A DNA stretch of 64,000 nucleotides from Christensenella sp964438705. Its GTDB lineage: Bacteria; Bacillota; Clostridia; Christensenellales; Christensenellaceae. Of this stretch, positions 1 to 8,700 are shown piece by piece. A program made the translations under genes and the position numbers. The notes below the pieces were generated by a model. The model was not told the DNA's origin. It searched no databases and worked only from the letters and a program-made list of their open reading frames with translations. The stretch's first letter is position 1. Each line of letters begins with the position of its first letter. The stretch spans positions 1 through 64,000 of the forward strand of contig CAYTKQ010000018.1 in assembly GCA_964438705.1 (NCBI GenBank), read 5' to 3'.

Positions 1-11
1 GTCTTCTGCGC

Positions 12-713
12 TTAACCCTTTTTGGCATTAACATGTTTTTTGCCTCCTTCCACTGCTGAAGGTTTTGCTCGTTCCGCTAAAGGATTTCCAAGGATTTCTC
101 CTTTATAGATCCACACCTTGATGCCGATCTTGCCGTACGTCGTATTCGCCTCGGCAAAACCGTAGTCGATGTCCGCACGAATCGTCTGCAGCGGGATCGA
201 GCCTTCGTGATACTGCTCTACACGCGCGATTTCCGCACCGCCCAAACGGCCGGAGCACATGATCTTGATTCCCTTTGCGCCCGCCTTCATCGTCCTGCCG
301 ATGGATTGCTTCATCGCACGGCGAAAAGCGATACGCTTTTCAAGCTGCTGCGCAACGTTTTCCGCAACCAGCTGTGCGTCCACGTCCACGCGCTTCACTT
401 CGATGATGTTGACGGCAACGTTGCCGCCCGTAAGCGCCACAAGGTCCTTTTTCAGAAGCTCTACGCCTGTGCCGCCTTTACCGATCACGATACCCGGCTT
501 GCCGGTGAAAATGTTGACCGATACTTTCTGCGCCGCACGCTCGATCTCGATTTTCGAGATGCCTGCGGCATACAGCTTTTTCTTCAGAAACTTTCTGATC
601 TTATCGTCTTCCACAATGTAATCGGCAAATTTAGACTTTTTGGCTGTCCATCTGGCATCCCAGTCTTTGATAATTCCAACCCGAAAACCATGGGGATGTA
701 CTTTCTGACCCAT
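12..713 (-). CDS. rpsC: 30S ribosomal protein S3
   Basis: Small-subunit protein S3, which sits at the mRNA entry of the 30S head. The 233-residue product begins MGQKVHPHGFRVGI and carries the KH domain signature VIGKGGTGVELL (about residues 76-88) and the conserved C-terminal block GRLGGAEIARVE, so it is complete. It is the last S10-operon gene inside the window, 11 bp from the edge; rplP and rpmC would be expected just beyond. The start is supported by an AAGGAGG-like site, and the gap to rplV is 11 bp, consistent with one polycistronic transcript. Identification is certain from sequence. Confidence 0.98.
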   Translation of the reverse strand: MGQKVHPHGFRVGIIKDWDARWTAKKSKFADYIVEDDKIRKFLKKKLYAAGISKIEIERAAQKVSVNIFTGKPGIVIGKGGTGVELLKKDLVALTGGNVAVNIIEVKRVDVDAQLVAENVAQQLEKRIAFRRAMKQSIGRTMKAGAKGIKIMCSGRLGGAEIARVEQYHEGSIPLQTIRADIDYGFAEANTTYGKIGIKVWIYKGEILGNPLAERAKPSAVEGGKKHVNAKKG

Positions 714-724
714 CGTATACCTCC

Positions 725-1111
725 TTATTTGACCTGATCCAAGATTATTGTGATGTGGCTCGTACGCTTACGAATGCGCGATGCTCTGCCCTGCGCACGC
801 GGACGGAACCGCTTCAAGGTCGGGCCCATGTCTGCAAACACTTCCGCAACGAACAGCGTGTCCGCCGAAAGGTTCATATTGTTTTCCGCATTTGCGACCG
901 CGGAATTCAGAACCTTTGCGACCGGCTCTGTCGCGCCGTTGGGCGTGCTCATCAGAACTGCCTTCGCTTCTGCCACCTGCAAACCCCTGATGAGGTCAAT
1001 CACAGCCTTCACCTTGCGGGAGGAAACGCGAACATATTTCGCGATGGCTTTCGGTCTTCTGTCTTTTTCTTCCTGACGTTTCGCCGCTTTTTCTCTTTGT
1101 CTTGTCGCCAT
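725..1111 (-). CDS. rplV: 50S ribosomal protein L22
   Basis: L22 lines the peptide exit tunnel of the 50S subunit. The 128-residue protein has the family core AIAKYVRVSSRKVKAVIDLI followed by the tunnel hairpin region and the typical ending RASRIRKRTSHITIIL. The first 20 or so residues are a Lys/Arg/Glu-rich extension (MATRQREKAAKRQEEKDRRP), a little longer than in Bacillus; an AAGGAGG site just upstream of 1111 supports this start. It lies between rpsS and rpsC in the usual S10 order. Confidence 0.97.
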   Translation of the reverse strand: MATRQREKAAKRQEEKDRRPKAIAKYVRVSSRKVKAVIDLIRGLQVAEAKAVLMSTPNGATEPVAKVLNSAVANAENNMNLSADTLFVAEVFADMGPTLKRFRPRAQGRASRIRKRTSHITIILDQVK

Positions 1112-1131
1112 TGTTTCTTACCTCCTTCCGG

Positions 1132-1404
1132 TTATCTGGACGATTTTTCGCCCGCGTGCCCGCGATACGTTCTCGTGGGTGCGAACTCGCCCAGTTTGTG
1201 CCCGACCATGTCTTCGGTGACATAGACCGGAACAAATTTCCTGCCGTCGTGCACGCCGATCGTATGTCCCACCATATCCGGGAAGATCGTCGACGGACGC
1301 GACCATGTTTTCAATACTTTCTTCTCGTTCTTTTCGTTCATTGCAACGATGCGGCTGAGAAGCTTTTCATTTATAAATGGTCCTTTTTTTACTGACCTAC
1401 TCAT
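1132..1404 (-). CDS. rpsS: 30S ribosomal protein S19
   Basis: S19 binds 16S rRNA in the 30S head with S13. The 90-residue product starts MSRSVKKGPFINEKLL and contains the diagnostic RPSTIFPDMVGHTIGVHDGRK and the terminal GEFAPTRTYRGHAG block. Length and order (rplB-rpsS-rplV) are standard, and the 22-bp spacing to rplB fits co-transcription. An overlapping frame across 1118-1306 is a shadow of this gene. Confidence 0.97.
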   Translation of the reverse strand: MSRSVKKGPFINEKLLSRIVAMNEKNEKKVLKTWSRPSTIFPDMVGHTIGVHDGRKFVPVYVTEDMVGHKLGEFAPTRTYRGHAGEKSSR

Positions 1405-1426
1405 ATCTGCAAATTCACTCCTTCGA

Positions 1427-2260
1427 TTATTTAGCGTTTCTGCGTTTTACGATGAATTTATCCGTCGGGTTCTTCTTCTTGCGCGTCTTGTAGCCAAGAG
1501 CCGGCTTGCCCCAAGGCGTCACCGGGCCCGGACGTCCGATGGGCGATTTGCCCTCGCCGCCGCCGTGCGGATGGTCGTTCGGGTTCATGACGGAACCGCG
1601 CACGGTCGGGCGAACGCCCATGTGGCGCTTGCGGCCCGCTTTACCGATGTTGATGTTTTCCTGATCCGCGTTGCCCACCTGACCGATCGTCGCCTTCGCG
1701 CCGATGAGGATCATTCTCACTTCGCCGGAGGGGAGACGCACCTGCGCGTATCTGCCTTCCTTTGCCATCAGCTGTGCCGCGTTGCCCGCGCTTCTCACGA
1801 GCTGCGCGCCCTTGCCGGGCTTCACTTCCACATTGTGGATCATCGTACCCACCGGGATGGAAGCGAGCGGAAGCGCGTTGCCGGGCTTGATGTCCGCTTC
1901 CGGGCCGGAGACGACCTTGTCGCCCACTTTGAGGCCCACCGGGGCAATGATGTATCTCTTTTCACCGTCCATATAGTGCAGCAGGGCGATGTTTGCGCTT
2001 CTGTTCGGATCATATTCGATGGTCGCGACCTTCGCGGGCACGCCGTCCTTGTTGCGCTTGAAGTCGATGATCCTGTATTTTCTCTTTGCACCGCCGCCCA
2101 CGTGCCGGACCGTAATGCGTCCGTGTACGTTTCTGCCGCCCGATTTCTTGAGCGTAACGAGCAGCGATTTTTCAGGCGAGTTCGTGGTGATCTCTTCAAA
2201 AGCCGAAACCGACATGAACCTTCTGCCCGGAGAAGTCGGGTTATATTTCTTGATTGCCAT
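1427..2260 (-). CDS. rplB: 50S ribosomal protein L2
   Basis: L2 is needed for subunit association and peptidyl-transferase assembly. The 277-residue protein shows the N-terminal MAIKKYNPTSPGRRFMSV, the central RNA-binding OB/SH3 region (GGRNVHGRITVRHVGGG), and the C-terminal GVRPTVRGSVMNPNDHPHGGGEGKSPIGR segment containing the conserved histidine that lies near the catalytic centre. Full length for the family. It lies between rplW and rpsS. Confidence 0.98.
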   Translation of the reverse strand: MAIKKYNPTSPGRRFMSVSAFEEITTNSPEKSLLVTLKKSGGRNVHGRITVRHVGGGAKRKYRIIDFKRNKDGVPAKVATIEYDPNRSANIALLHYMDGEKRYIIAPVGLKVGDKVVSGPEADIKPGNALPLASIPVGTMIHNVEVKPGKGAQLVRSAGNAAQLMAKEGRYAQVRLPSGEVRMILIGAKATIGQVGNADQENINIGKAGRKRHMGVRPTVRGSVMNPNDHPHGGGEGKSPIGRPGPVTPWGKPALGYKTRKKKNPTDKFIVKRRNAK

Positions 2261-2283
2261 AACTTAAAAACCTCCCTAGCCGC

Positions 2284-2580
2284 TTACTGTGCCATGCTCT
2301 CGAAGAACTCGATTGCCTTGGAATCCTCTTTGAGCGTCACATAAGCCTTTTTCGTTTCGGGGCGTCTGCCCTCTGTGCGTCCCTGTCTCTTCAGCTTTCC
2401 TTCTTTGCGGGAAGTGGTGACCGATTTCACCTTCACCTCAAAGATTTCTTCCACCGCAGCTTTGATCTGCGTTTTGTTTGATCCTTTGTCCACCAGAAAC
2501 GTGTAGGTTTTCTTGGGGATCAGGTCGTAGCTTTTTTCTGAAAGAATGGGCTTGATGATGATATCATGTATATCTTTCAT
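2284..2580 (-). CDS. rplW: 50S ribosomal protein L23
   Basis: L23 sits at the tunnel exit and docks trigger factor and SRP. The 98-residue product starts MKDIHDIIIKPILSEKSYDL and has the conserved VDKGSNKTQIKAAVEEIFEVKVKSVTT core and the GRRPETKKAYVTL ending. Its start overlaps the end of rplD by one base, which suggests translational coupling. Complete and ordinary. Confidence 0.97.
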   Translation of the reverse strand: MKDIHDIIIKPILSEKSYDLIPKKTYTFLVDKGSNKTQIKAAVEEIFEVKVKSVTTSRKEGKLKRQGRTEGRRPETKKAYVTLKEDSKAIEFFESMAQ

Positions 2581-3200
2581 TATGCGTAAACCTCCTCGAT
2601 TGCTTTCACAGCGTCCTTGGTGACGATGAACTTATCGTAACGCAGGATGTCGTACACGCTGAGCGTCTGTGCCATGGTCGTCTTTACGCCCTGCAGGTTC
2701 GCCGCTGCGCGAACCACTTCATCGTCCTTGCCGTTGGTGACGATCAGCGCTTTGCCCGCCTTCAGGTTCTTTAAGATCGCCGCCATTTCCTTGGTTTTAG
2801 GCGCTTTCATCTTGAGGTCTTCCATCACGATGATGTCCTGATCCGCAACCTTCTGGGAAAGCGCAGAGCAGATGGCCAGCGTGCGCACCTTTTTGTTGAG
2901 CTTCATGGAATAATCCCTCGGCTTGGGCGCAAACACGATGCCGCCGTGCGTCATTTGAGGCGCGCGGATCGTACCCTGACGGGCGCGGCCCGTACCCTTC
3001 TGACGGAAAGGCTTGATGCCGCCGCCGCGCACTTCGCTGCGCGTCAATGCGGACTGCGTTCCCTGCCGTTTGTTTGCAAGATGCGCAACCACTGCGTCGT
3101 GCATCACTGTTTTGTTTATTTCTACGCCGAAGACTTCGTCTTTGAGCTGAATGGTTCCAGCTTCTTTGCCGTCGGTCTTGAAAACTGATACGTTTGGCAT
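2580..3200 (-). CDS. rplD: 50S ribosomal protein L4
   Basis: L4 is a 23S rRNA-binding tunnel protein; in some bacteria it also represses its own operon through the S10 leader. The 206-residue protein has the loop that reaches the tunnel (RPFRQKGTGRARQGTIRAPQ-like, residues about 62-85, with KPFRQKGTGRARQGT) and the C-terminal alpha/beta domain. It overlaps rplW by a base and is followed upstream by rplC. Whether this L4 autoregulates is not visible, although the leader in front of rpsJ is long enough to be structured. Confidence 0.97.
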   Translation of the reverse strand: MPNVSVFKTDGKEAGTIQLKDEVFGVEINKTVMHDAVVAHLANKRQGTQSALTRSEVRGGGIKPFRQKGTGRARQGTIRAPQMTHGGIVFAPKPRDYSMKLNKKVRTLAICSALSQKVADQDIIVMEDLKMKAPKTKEMAAILKNLKAGKALIVTNGKDDEVVRAAANLQGVKTTMAQTLSVYDILRYDKFIVTKDAVKAIEEVYA

Positions 3201-3226
3201 AATTACTTCCTCCTTTTCAAGCGGTC

Positions 3227-3856
3227 TTAGCGTGCCTTCACGCTTTGTTTGATTGTCACAAGGCCGCCCTTTGCTCCGGGAACCGCACCCTTTACTAAGA
3301 TCAGGTTTTTGTCCGTATCCACCTTGACGACTTCAAGGTTTTGCACGGTAACTTTCTCAACGCCCATGTGGCCCGGAAGACGCTTGCCCTTCATGACCTT
3401 CGCCGGAGACGCGCACGCGCCCATAGAACCGGGACGTCTGTGGTAGCGCGAGCCGTGGCTCATGGGTCCTCTGTGCTGGCCCCAGCGCGCGATAACGCCC
3501 TGAAAGCCCTTACCCTTGGAAGTAGCCGAAACGTCGATTTTCTCGCCCGCTTCGAAGATGTCCGCTTTGATTTCGCTTCCCGCTTCGAGCTCGGACGGCT
3601 CACCCGTCAAAAACTCGCGCAGATAACGCGTCGGGGTCGCCTTCACCTTTGCGAAGTGGCCCTTTTTCGGTTTGTTTACATTTTTTTCCTTGATGTCGCC
3701 GAAGCCCACCTGAATTGCGTTGTAACCGTCAGTTTCTACCGTTTTCTTCTGAACGATAACGCAAGGTCCAGCTTTGACTACTGTTACGGGAACGACTCTT
3801 CCGTCTTCTGTGAAGATCTGAGTCATGCCGATCTTTTCACCCAGTATCGCTTTCAT
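3227..3856 (-). CDS. rplC: 50S ribosomal protein L3
   Basis: L3 is an early-assembly protein close to the peptidyl-transferase centre. The 209-residue product begins MKAILGEKIGMTQIFTEDGR and has the classic GKGFQGVIARWGQHRGPMSHGS and RRPGSMGACASPAKVMKGKRLPGHMG blocks; these hold the basic finger reaching the A site. Standard bacterial length. Located between rpsJ and rplD with a 27-bp gap to rpsJ. Confidence 0.98.
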   Translation of the reverse strand: MKAILGEKIGMTQIFTEDGRVVPVTVVKAGPCVIVQKKTVETDGYNAIQVGFGDIKEKNVNKPKKGHFAKVKATPTRYLREFLTGEPSELEAGSEIKADIFEAGEKIDVSATSKGKGFQGVIARWGQHRGPMSHGSRYHRRPGSMGACASPAKVMKGKRLPGHMGVEKVTVQNLEVVKVDTDKNLILVKGAVPGAKGGLVTIKQSVKAR

Positions 3857-3883
3857 TGTTTCTCCTCCGTCTTATCGTGTGCT

Positions 3884-4192
3884 TTACAGCTTGATTTCGA
3901 TGTCAACGCCCGCGGGCAGATCAAGGCGCATCAGCGCGTCCGTCGTCTTCGCGTTTGCTTCGAGTATGTCGATCAGGCGCTTGTGCGTCTTGATTTCGAA
4001 CTGTTCTCTGGAATCCTTATACTTATGCGTCGCACGCAGGATCGTGATGATCTCTTTCTGCGTGGGAAGCGGTACCGGGCCGGAAATCTTCGCGCCCGTG
4101 CGCTTTGCCGTGTCTACGATCCTCTGAGCGCTCTGGTCGATCAGGTTGTGGTCGTAAGCTTTCAATTTGATTCTGATTCTCTGGCTTGCCAT
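3884..4192 (-). CDS. rpsJ: 30S ribosomal protein S10
   Basis: S10 (NusE) is a 30S head protein and part of the NusB-NusE antitermination complex. I place the start at 4192, giving a 102-residue protein beginning MASQRIRIKLKAYDHNLID; a GAAGGAGG site lies 8-9 bp upstream. The frame remains open 70 codons further back to 4402, but that extension has no homology-like features, lies between the promoter and the gene, and would exceed the family length. It is the first gene of the S10 operon. Confidence 0.97.
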   Translation of the reverse strand: MASQRIRIKLKAYDHNLIDQSAQRIVDTAKRTGAKISGPVPLPTQKEIITILRATHKYKDSREQFEIKTHKRLIDILEANAKTTDALMRLDLPAGVDIEIKL

Positions 4193-4405
4193 TTGTTTGA
4201 CCTCCTTCAAGTTTCGCGGCCAAGGCCGCCCTTCGCCGACACACATAGCCGTGTGTGTCGCTTTGCTTTTTTTGGACAGGACACCTGCGCCCTGCCCCTT
4301 TATGGAGCCGCCCGGATCGACGTCCGGACCTTTGTCGGCGGGAACTATCCGCTGGCCTGCGGTAACCTCTCGCCTCATCCCAAATATGCGCATATAGCGC
4401 AACGG
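4193..4405 (-). promoter_or_regulatory. 5' leader of the S10 operon
   Basis: About 210 nt separate the predicted transcription start (near 4405) from rpsJ. The leader RNA can form hairpins; one visible on the minus strand pairs CGACACACA with TATGTGTGTCG across 4239-4262. Leaders here often bind L4 or L20-type autoregulators, but I cannot show that this one does. Open frame through it is not treated as coding. Confidence 0.5.
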
Positions 4406-4410
4406 ATTAA

Positions 4411-4439
4411 ATTATACAACATCAAATCCGTGATTTCAA
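4411..4439 (-). promoter_or_regulatory. S10 operon promoter
   Basis: Minus-strand -35 TTGAAA (4434-4439) and -10 TATAAT (4411-4416) are separated by 17 bp, close to the vegetative sigma consensus. It faces rpsJ; no better promoter is visible in the gap. Confidence 0.8.
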
Positions 4440-4556
4440 GGCTTTTTTCGATCTTTTTTCCTATTTTTTGTAAAAACCGAAAAATAGTATTTTTATCGTT
4501 TTCCCTCCACAATATATGGTGTATATTTTTTCATTAAAATATAATGCGCAAAACGA

Positions 4557-4585
4557 TTGAAATTCGGTATGCCTTTCATTATAAT
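4557..4585 (+). promoter_or_regulatory. Promoter of the HD-GYP/hybrid kinase operon
   Basis: TTGAAA (4557-4562), 17-bp spacer, TATAAT (4580-4585), 56 bp before the chosen start at 4641. The 4440-4556 stretch before it is very A+T-rich, with a weak CTATTTTT/AAAAATAG hairpin and no gene. Confidence 0.8.
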
Positions 4586-4640
4586 ATAGCACATCACCAT
4601 ATGTACATCAGAATAACGATCGGGAATGGAGAACATCATT

Positions 4641-5741
4641 ATGCGCGACAACTTCAATCATATTATGGTGGTGGACGACACCCCCGCAAACCTCAAGCTC
4701 TTAAAGGAGATGCTGCAGCAGATCGGTTTTTCCGTTTCCGTGTTTCGCAGCGGTGCAGATGCGATCGAAAGCCTCGCCTATCAGCTGCCGGATATTATTC
4801 TGATGGATATCACGATGCCCGGCATGGACGGCTATGAAGCGTGCCGGGCGATCAAAGCCACGCCCGGGTGTGTGGATATCCCGGTCATCTTCATCAGCGC
4901 CCTCAATGACGTGCACGATAAAGTCCGGGCCTTTCAAAACGGCGGCGTGGACTACATCACCAAACCGTTTGAATTCGAAGAGGTCAAAGAGCGTATCTAT
5001 ACGCATTTGAAAATCAGCAGGCTGCAAAAAGAAGTCTTTGAACTAAATCATATTTTGGAAGAACGTGTCAGCGAACAGATCGACGAGATCGCCTCTGCCG
5101 CCCGTCGCCTCGTGCGTGCGCAAAACGCGACCATCCTTGCGCTGGCAAAACTTTCCGAGTGCCGGGATACCGATACGGGCACACATCTTGAGCGTGTCGG
5201 CTTTTTTTGCGAGGCACTCGCGAAAAATCTTGCCACGCGGCCAAATTTTCCCGAAATCGACGAGACCTTCATCACCACGCTCAAAAACGTTGCGCCGCTG
5301 CACGACATTGGAAAGGTCGGCATCGAGGACCGTATCCTCCTAAAGCCCGGACGGCTTACACCCGAGGAATTCGAAATCATGAAAACGCATACCACCCTCG
5401 GCGCGCAAACGTTTCTCGCGGTCAAGCACGAGATCCCAGACGTGCCATATGCGGAAATGGCATATGAAGTGATCCTGCATCACCATGAAAAGCACGATGG
5501 TTCCGGTTATCCGGACGGGCTTTCGGGCGATGGCATCCCCCTTTCCGCACAGATCATGGCACTCGCGGATGTTTACGACGCGCTGCGCTGCAAACGCCCC
5601 TATAAGCAGCCCATGACCCGCGAACAGGCGGAAGAGCTCATTTTACAGGGAGAAGGAAGCCATTTCGCGCCCGTGCTTGTTTCCGCGTTCCGGGAATGTG
5701 CCGACGAATTTGACGCAATCTTCTCGCGGCTTTACGATTGA
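4641..5741 (+). CDS. Response regulator with HD-GYP c-di-GMP phosphodiesterase domain
   Basis: Cytoplasmic two-component output protein that should hydrolyse cyclic di-GMP. Residues 7-120 form a receiver domain with the acidic pair VVDD, phospho-acceptor D56 (LMDITMPGMDG) and the KPF lysine. A coiled linker leads to an HD-GYP domain (about 165-366) with HDIGK and HHHEKHDGSGYPDGLSG intact, so catalysis is expected. I chose ATG 4641 because GGAGA lies 8-9 bp upstream; ATG 4626 has no suitable site. It is followed after 10 bp by the hybrid kinase, its likely partner in one operon. Confidence 0.9.
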   Translation: MRDNFNHIMVVDDTPANLKLLKEMLQQIGFSVSVFRSGADAIESLAYQLPDIILMDITMPGMDGYEACRAIKATPGCVDIPVIFISALNDVHDKVRAFQNGGVDYITKPFEFEEVKERIYTHLKISRLQKEVFELNHILEERVSEQIDEIASAARRLVRAQNATILALAKLSECRDTDTGTHLERVGFFCEALAKNLATRPNFPEIDETFITTLKNVAPLHDIGKVGIEDRILLKPGRLTPEEFEIMKTHTTLGAQTFLAVKHEIPDVPYAEMAYEVILHHHEKHDGSGYPDGLSGDGIPLSAQIMALADVYDALRCKRPYKQPMTREQAEELILQGEGSHFAPVLVSAFRECADEFDAIFSRLYD

Positions 5742-5751
5742 GGGCGGGGCA

Positions 5752-8700
5752 ATGAAATCACTTCGAAAAAAATTTGTCAAAAATATTGTCATCATCTTTC
5801 TGATCGTACTGATCGTCATGTTCTTTGTTGTGATGCTCCAGATGCAGAGCTTTTTTTCCAATACCGTTCTGGAGCTCGACGCAATGGAGAACCAGTTTCT
5901 TGCGGAGGATGTGAATACATCCATTCAAAAATATCAGGGTGCGACCGAAAGTCTGGCGCAAAACGCAAATCTTGCGGATATGCTCGCCGTATGTGTAACG
6001 CCGGACGCGTTCAACAAGGATCATAATTTCGACCTTGTTTCCGAAAGCATGTCGCGCGCACAGGCCACGCTGCAATCCTCTCCATCCCCGCTTTGGGCCT
6101 ACAGCGTAGCGCATCAATACTTGATCCGCACAGGGGAGCGGGCACAGACGGTGCCAATGAACGTCACAGAACTTGCGCGCATTGCCGCCCTGCAAGAAAA
6201 CATGCTTGCCTCGCTGACCGTCGAGTATATAACCGAAAACGGGGAATCCATACTCAATATCGTCACGCCTGTGATGCGCAACGGTGAATTGTGCGGACTG
6301 GTCGGCACGTCGCTCGACGTTCCCGCTCTGCTCCGTTCCGTCGGTGAAAAAGCAGGTCTCAACAATATGGTTACGGACTGCACGCTGATCGTTCCTTATT
6401 ATAAGGCAAATTTTGAAGCGGGCGGCTACCATGAGTTTTCCATGCGCAACGGCGAGCTTGTGAGAACGGATCTGCCCGCCGATTTTCTCTCCGCTTATCC
6501 CGACGGGCTGCGCGCGGGCACAGACGAGGCGTTGAATCAAAACGGTATGAAGTACCTGTCTGAAATCGGCGGACGCGGGTGGTACCTTTCTTCCTTTGTT
6601 CCGCATTCCACCGTTGTTTCCGCATTCTTCTCGGGTTTCTTTTCCTTCGGCATGCTCATTTATGCGCTCATTGCGTTCGCTGTGCTTGCCATCGTATGGT
6701 ATATTTCCTATAAGCTGACACAGCCGATCCACGACCTTGGCGCGCTGGTCGCGAACCTCAGAAGCGGCGACGATTATGCCCGGCTCAAGGGCAACAATGA
6801 AATCACGCAGGCGGCGGACAGCCTCATCGAATTTGCACGGGACAACACCTCTCTTTTGCGCGAAATCGGTGTGCTTGCGCAAAAAATAGAACGCGGCGCG
6901 TTGTTCAACCGCTTTGAGGATGCGCAGGACGAAAGCGCGCGCCACGAGATCAAACGTTCCTTAAATCAGATGCTGGACAGCATCACACAAATTCTGGACA
7001 CGCTGCCCGTCGGCATCGCCATCGTGGACGAAGACCATACTCTCATTTATTTGAACCGCGCCATCCGTCAGCTGCTTGGCGTGCGCGCGGAGGATGTTCG
7101 TGACGGATTCCGCGTGGAAGACCTCGAGCGGGTCAATGAACGCGGGCGAAATATCATCGTGCGCGAGATCGATCGCTGCAAACAGAAAAATTGCGGCGGT
7201 GACGCAAGCATCTACGTGATGGAGCGGCACATCAGCTTTGCGACCGCTGCGTTTGAATATACGCAGTGCGACAACAAAAAGGCAGCGTTTTTGCAGGTGT
7301 ATCTCGATCAGACGGAGCTCATCGAGAAAATACAGGAGCAGGAGCAGATCTTTGCCTATTTCGAACATCTTTCCCTTGTGAAAAAGGAAGCCCTCGATCG
7401 GCTTTCCAAAGGCGATTTTGCGCATGCCTCCATCGAGATCGGCGCGCGCCCCTCCGTGCCCTACCTGCAAGCGATCTACGATAACCAGTTGGAAACCAAG
7501 CAGGCATTCAGCGACACGGTGCGCAACATCGAATCCATCATCACCAAGCTGGATGAAGCGACAAAAGCGTTTGCCGGAGGCAACCTCCACACTGTGATCG
7601 ACGCCAATCACGCGATGGGCAAATATGCCGAGCTTGTGAAAACCGCAAACAACGCGTTTGATGTGATCCTCAATTATTTCCAGACGATCCCCGTTCCCAT
7701 CCGCATCATCGGTGCGGATTACCAAGTGAAATTTTTCAATCAGGCCGCGTATGCGAGCGGATTCCGCCCCGGCGCGGACGTGCGCTGCTATCATCTGTAC
7801 GGTTCCGATCGTCCGTGCGAAACCTGCCCCCGCCTGACGGAGATCAAGGATGTTTCGATCCGGGAATATTCCTTTGAGGAAAACGGAAAATGGCACTATT
7901 GGAAATCCTATCGCAACCCCCTCCTCGACGAGGATGGTGAAATTGCCAATATGCTCGAGATCCGCATCGATGAAACGGAGGTCGTGGAGCTCAAAAAAGC
8001 GGCTGACAGCGCAAACATGGCAAAGAGCACCTTTATTGCGAACATGAGCCACGAGATTCGTACCCCCATGAACGCGATCCTCGGGTATTCTCAGCTGCTT
8101 GAGCTCAGCAAGACGCTCAACGGCAGCGAGATGGATTATGTCAAGACCATTCGTCGAAGCGGTGCCCATCTGCTTGGCCTGATCAACGATATTCTTGAAA
8201 TGTCCAAGATTGAGGCAGGAAAAATCACGATGGTAGAGCAGCCCTTCGATCTGCACGCCCTATTGCAGGATGTGCACAGCATGTTCCTGCCGCAGATGGA
8301 CGCAAAGGGGCTTTCCTTCCGCATCCAAATGGCCGATGATGCCGTAAACGTATTGGGTGACGTCGGAAAAACGCGGCAGATTCTGTTCAATGTCATCAGC
8401 AACGCCGTGAAATTCACAGATACGGGGAGCATCACCCTAAGTGCCGTATTGGAAAAAACGGATGATAGAATCGTCGCGACCATCGATGTGCGCGATACGG
8501 GAGCAGGCATCGCCCGTCCGGAATGGGAGCGCGTGTTTGCGGCATTCGAACAGGCGGAGGCAGGAAATCAATCGGGCGTTGGAACCGGCCTTGGCATGGC
8601 CATCAGCCGTAACTTTGCGCGTTTGATGGGCGGCGATCTTTCAATTTTGGAGTCAGAACCCGGCGTGGGGACCACCTTCCGAATCTGCCTTCATTTTGAT

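Noticed and set aside
4193..4402. N-terminal extension of rpsJ to 4402
   Set aside because: Goes past the predicted transcription start region and beyond S10 length; the 4192 start has a perfect ribosome site.
6961..8256. Long open frame (431 codons) opposite the hybrid kinase gene
   Set aside because: Antisense shadow of a G+C-rich gene with clear kinase domains; no ribosome site or recognisable motif.
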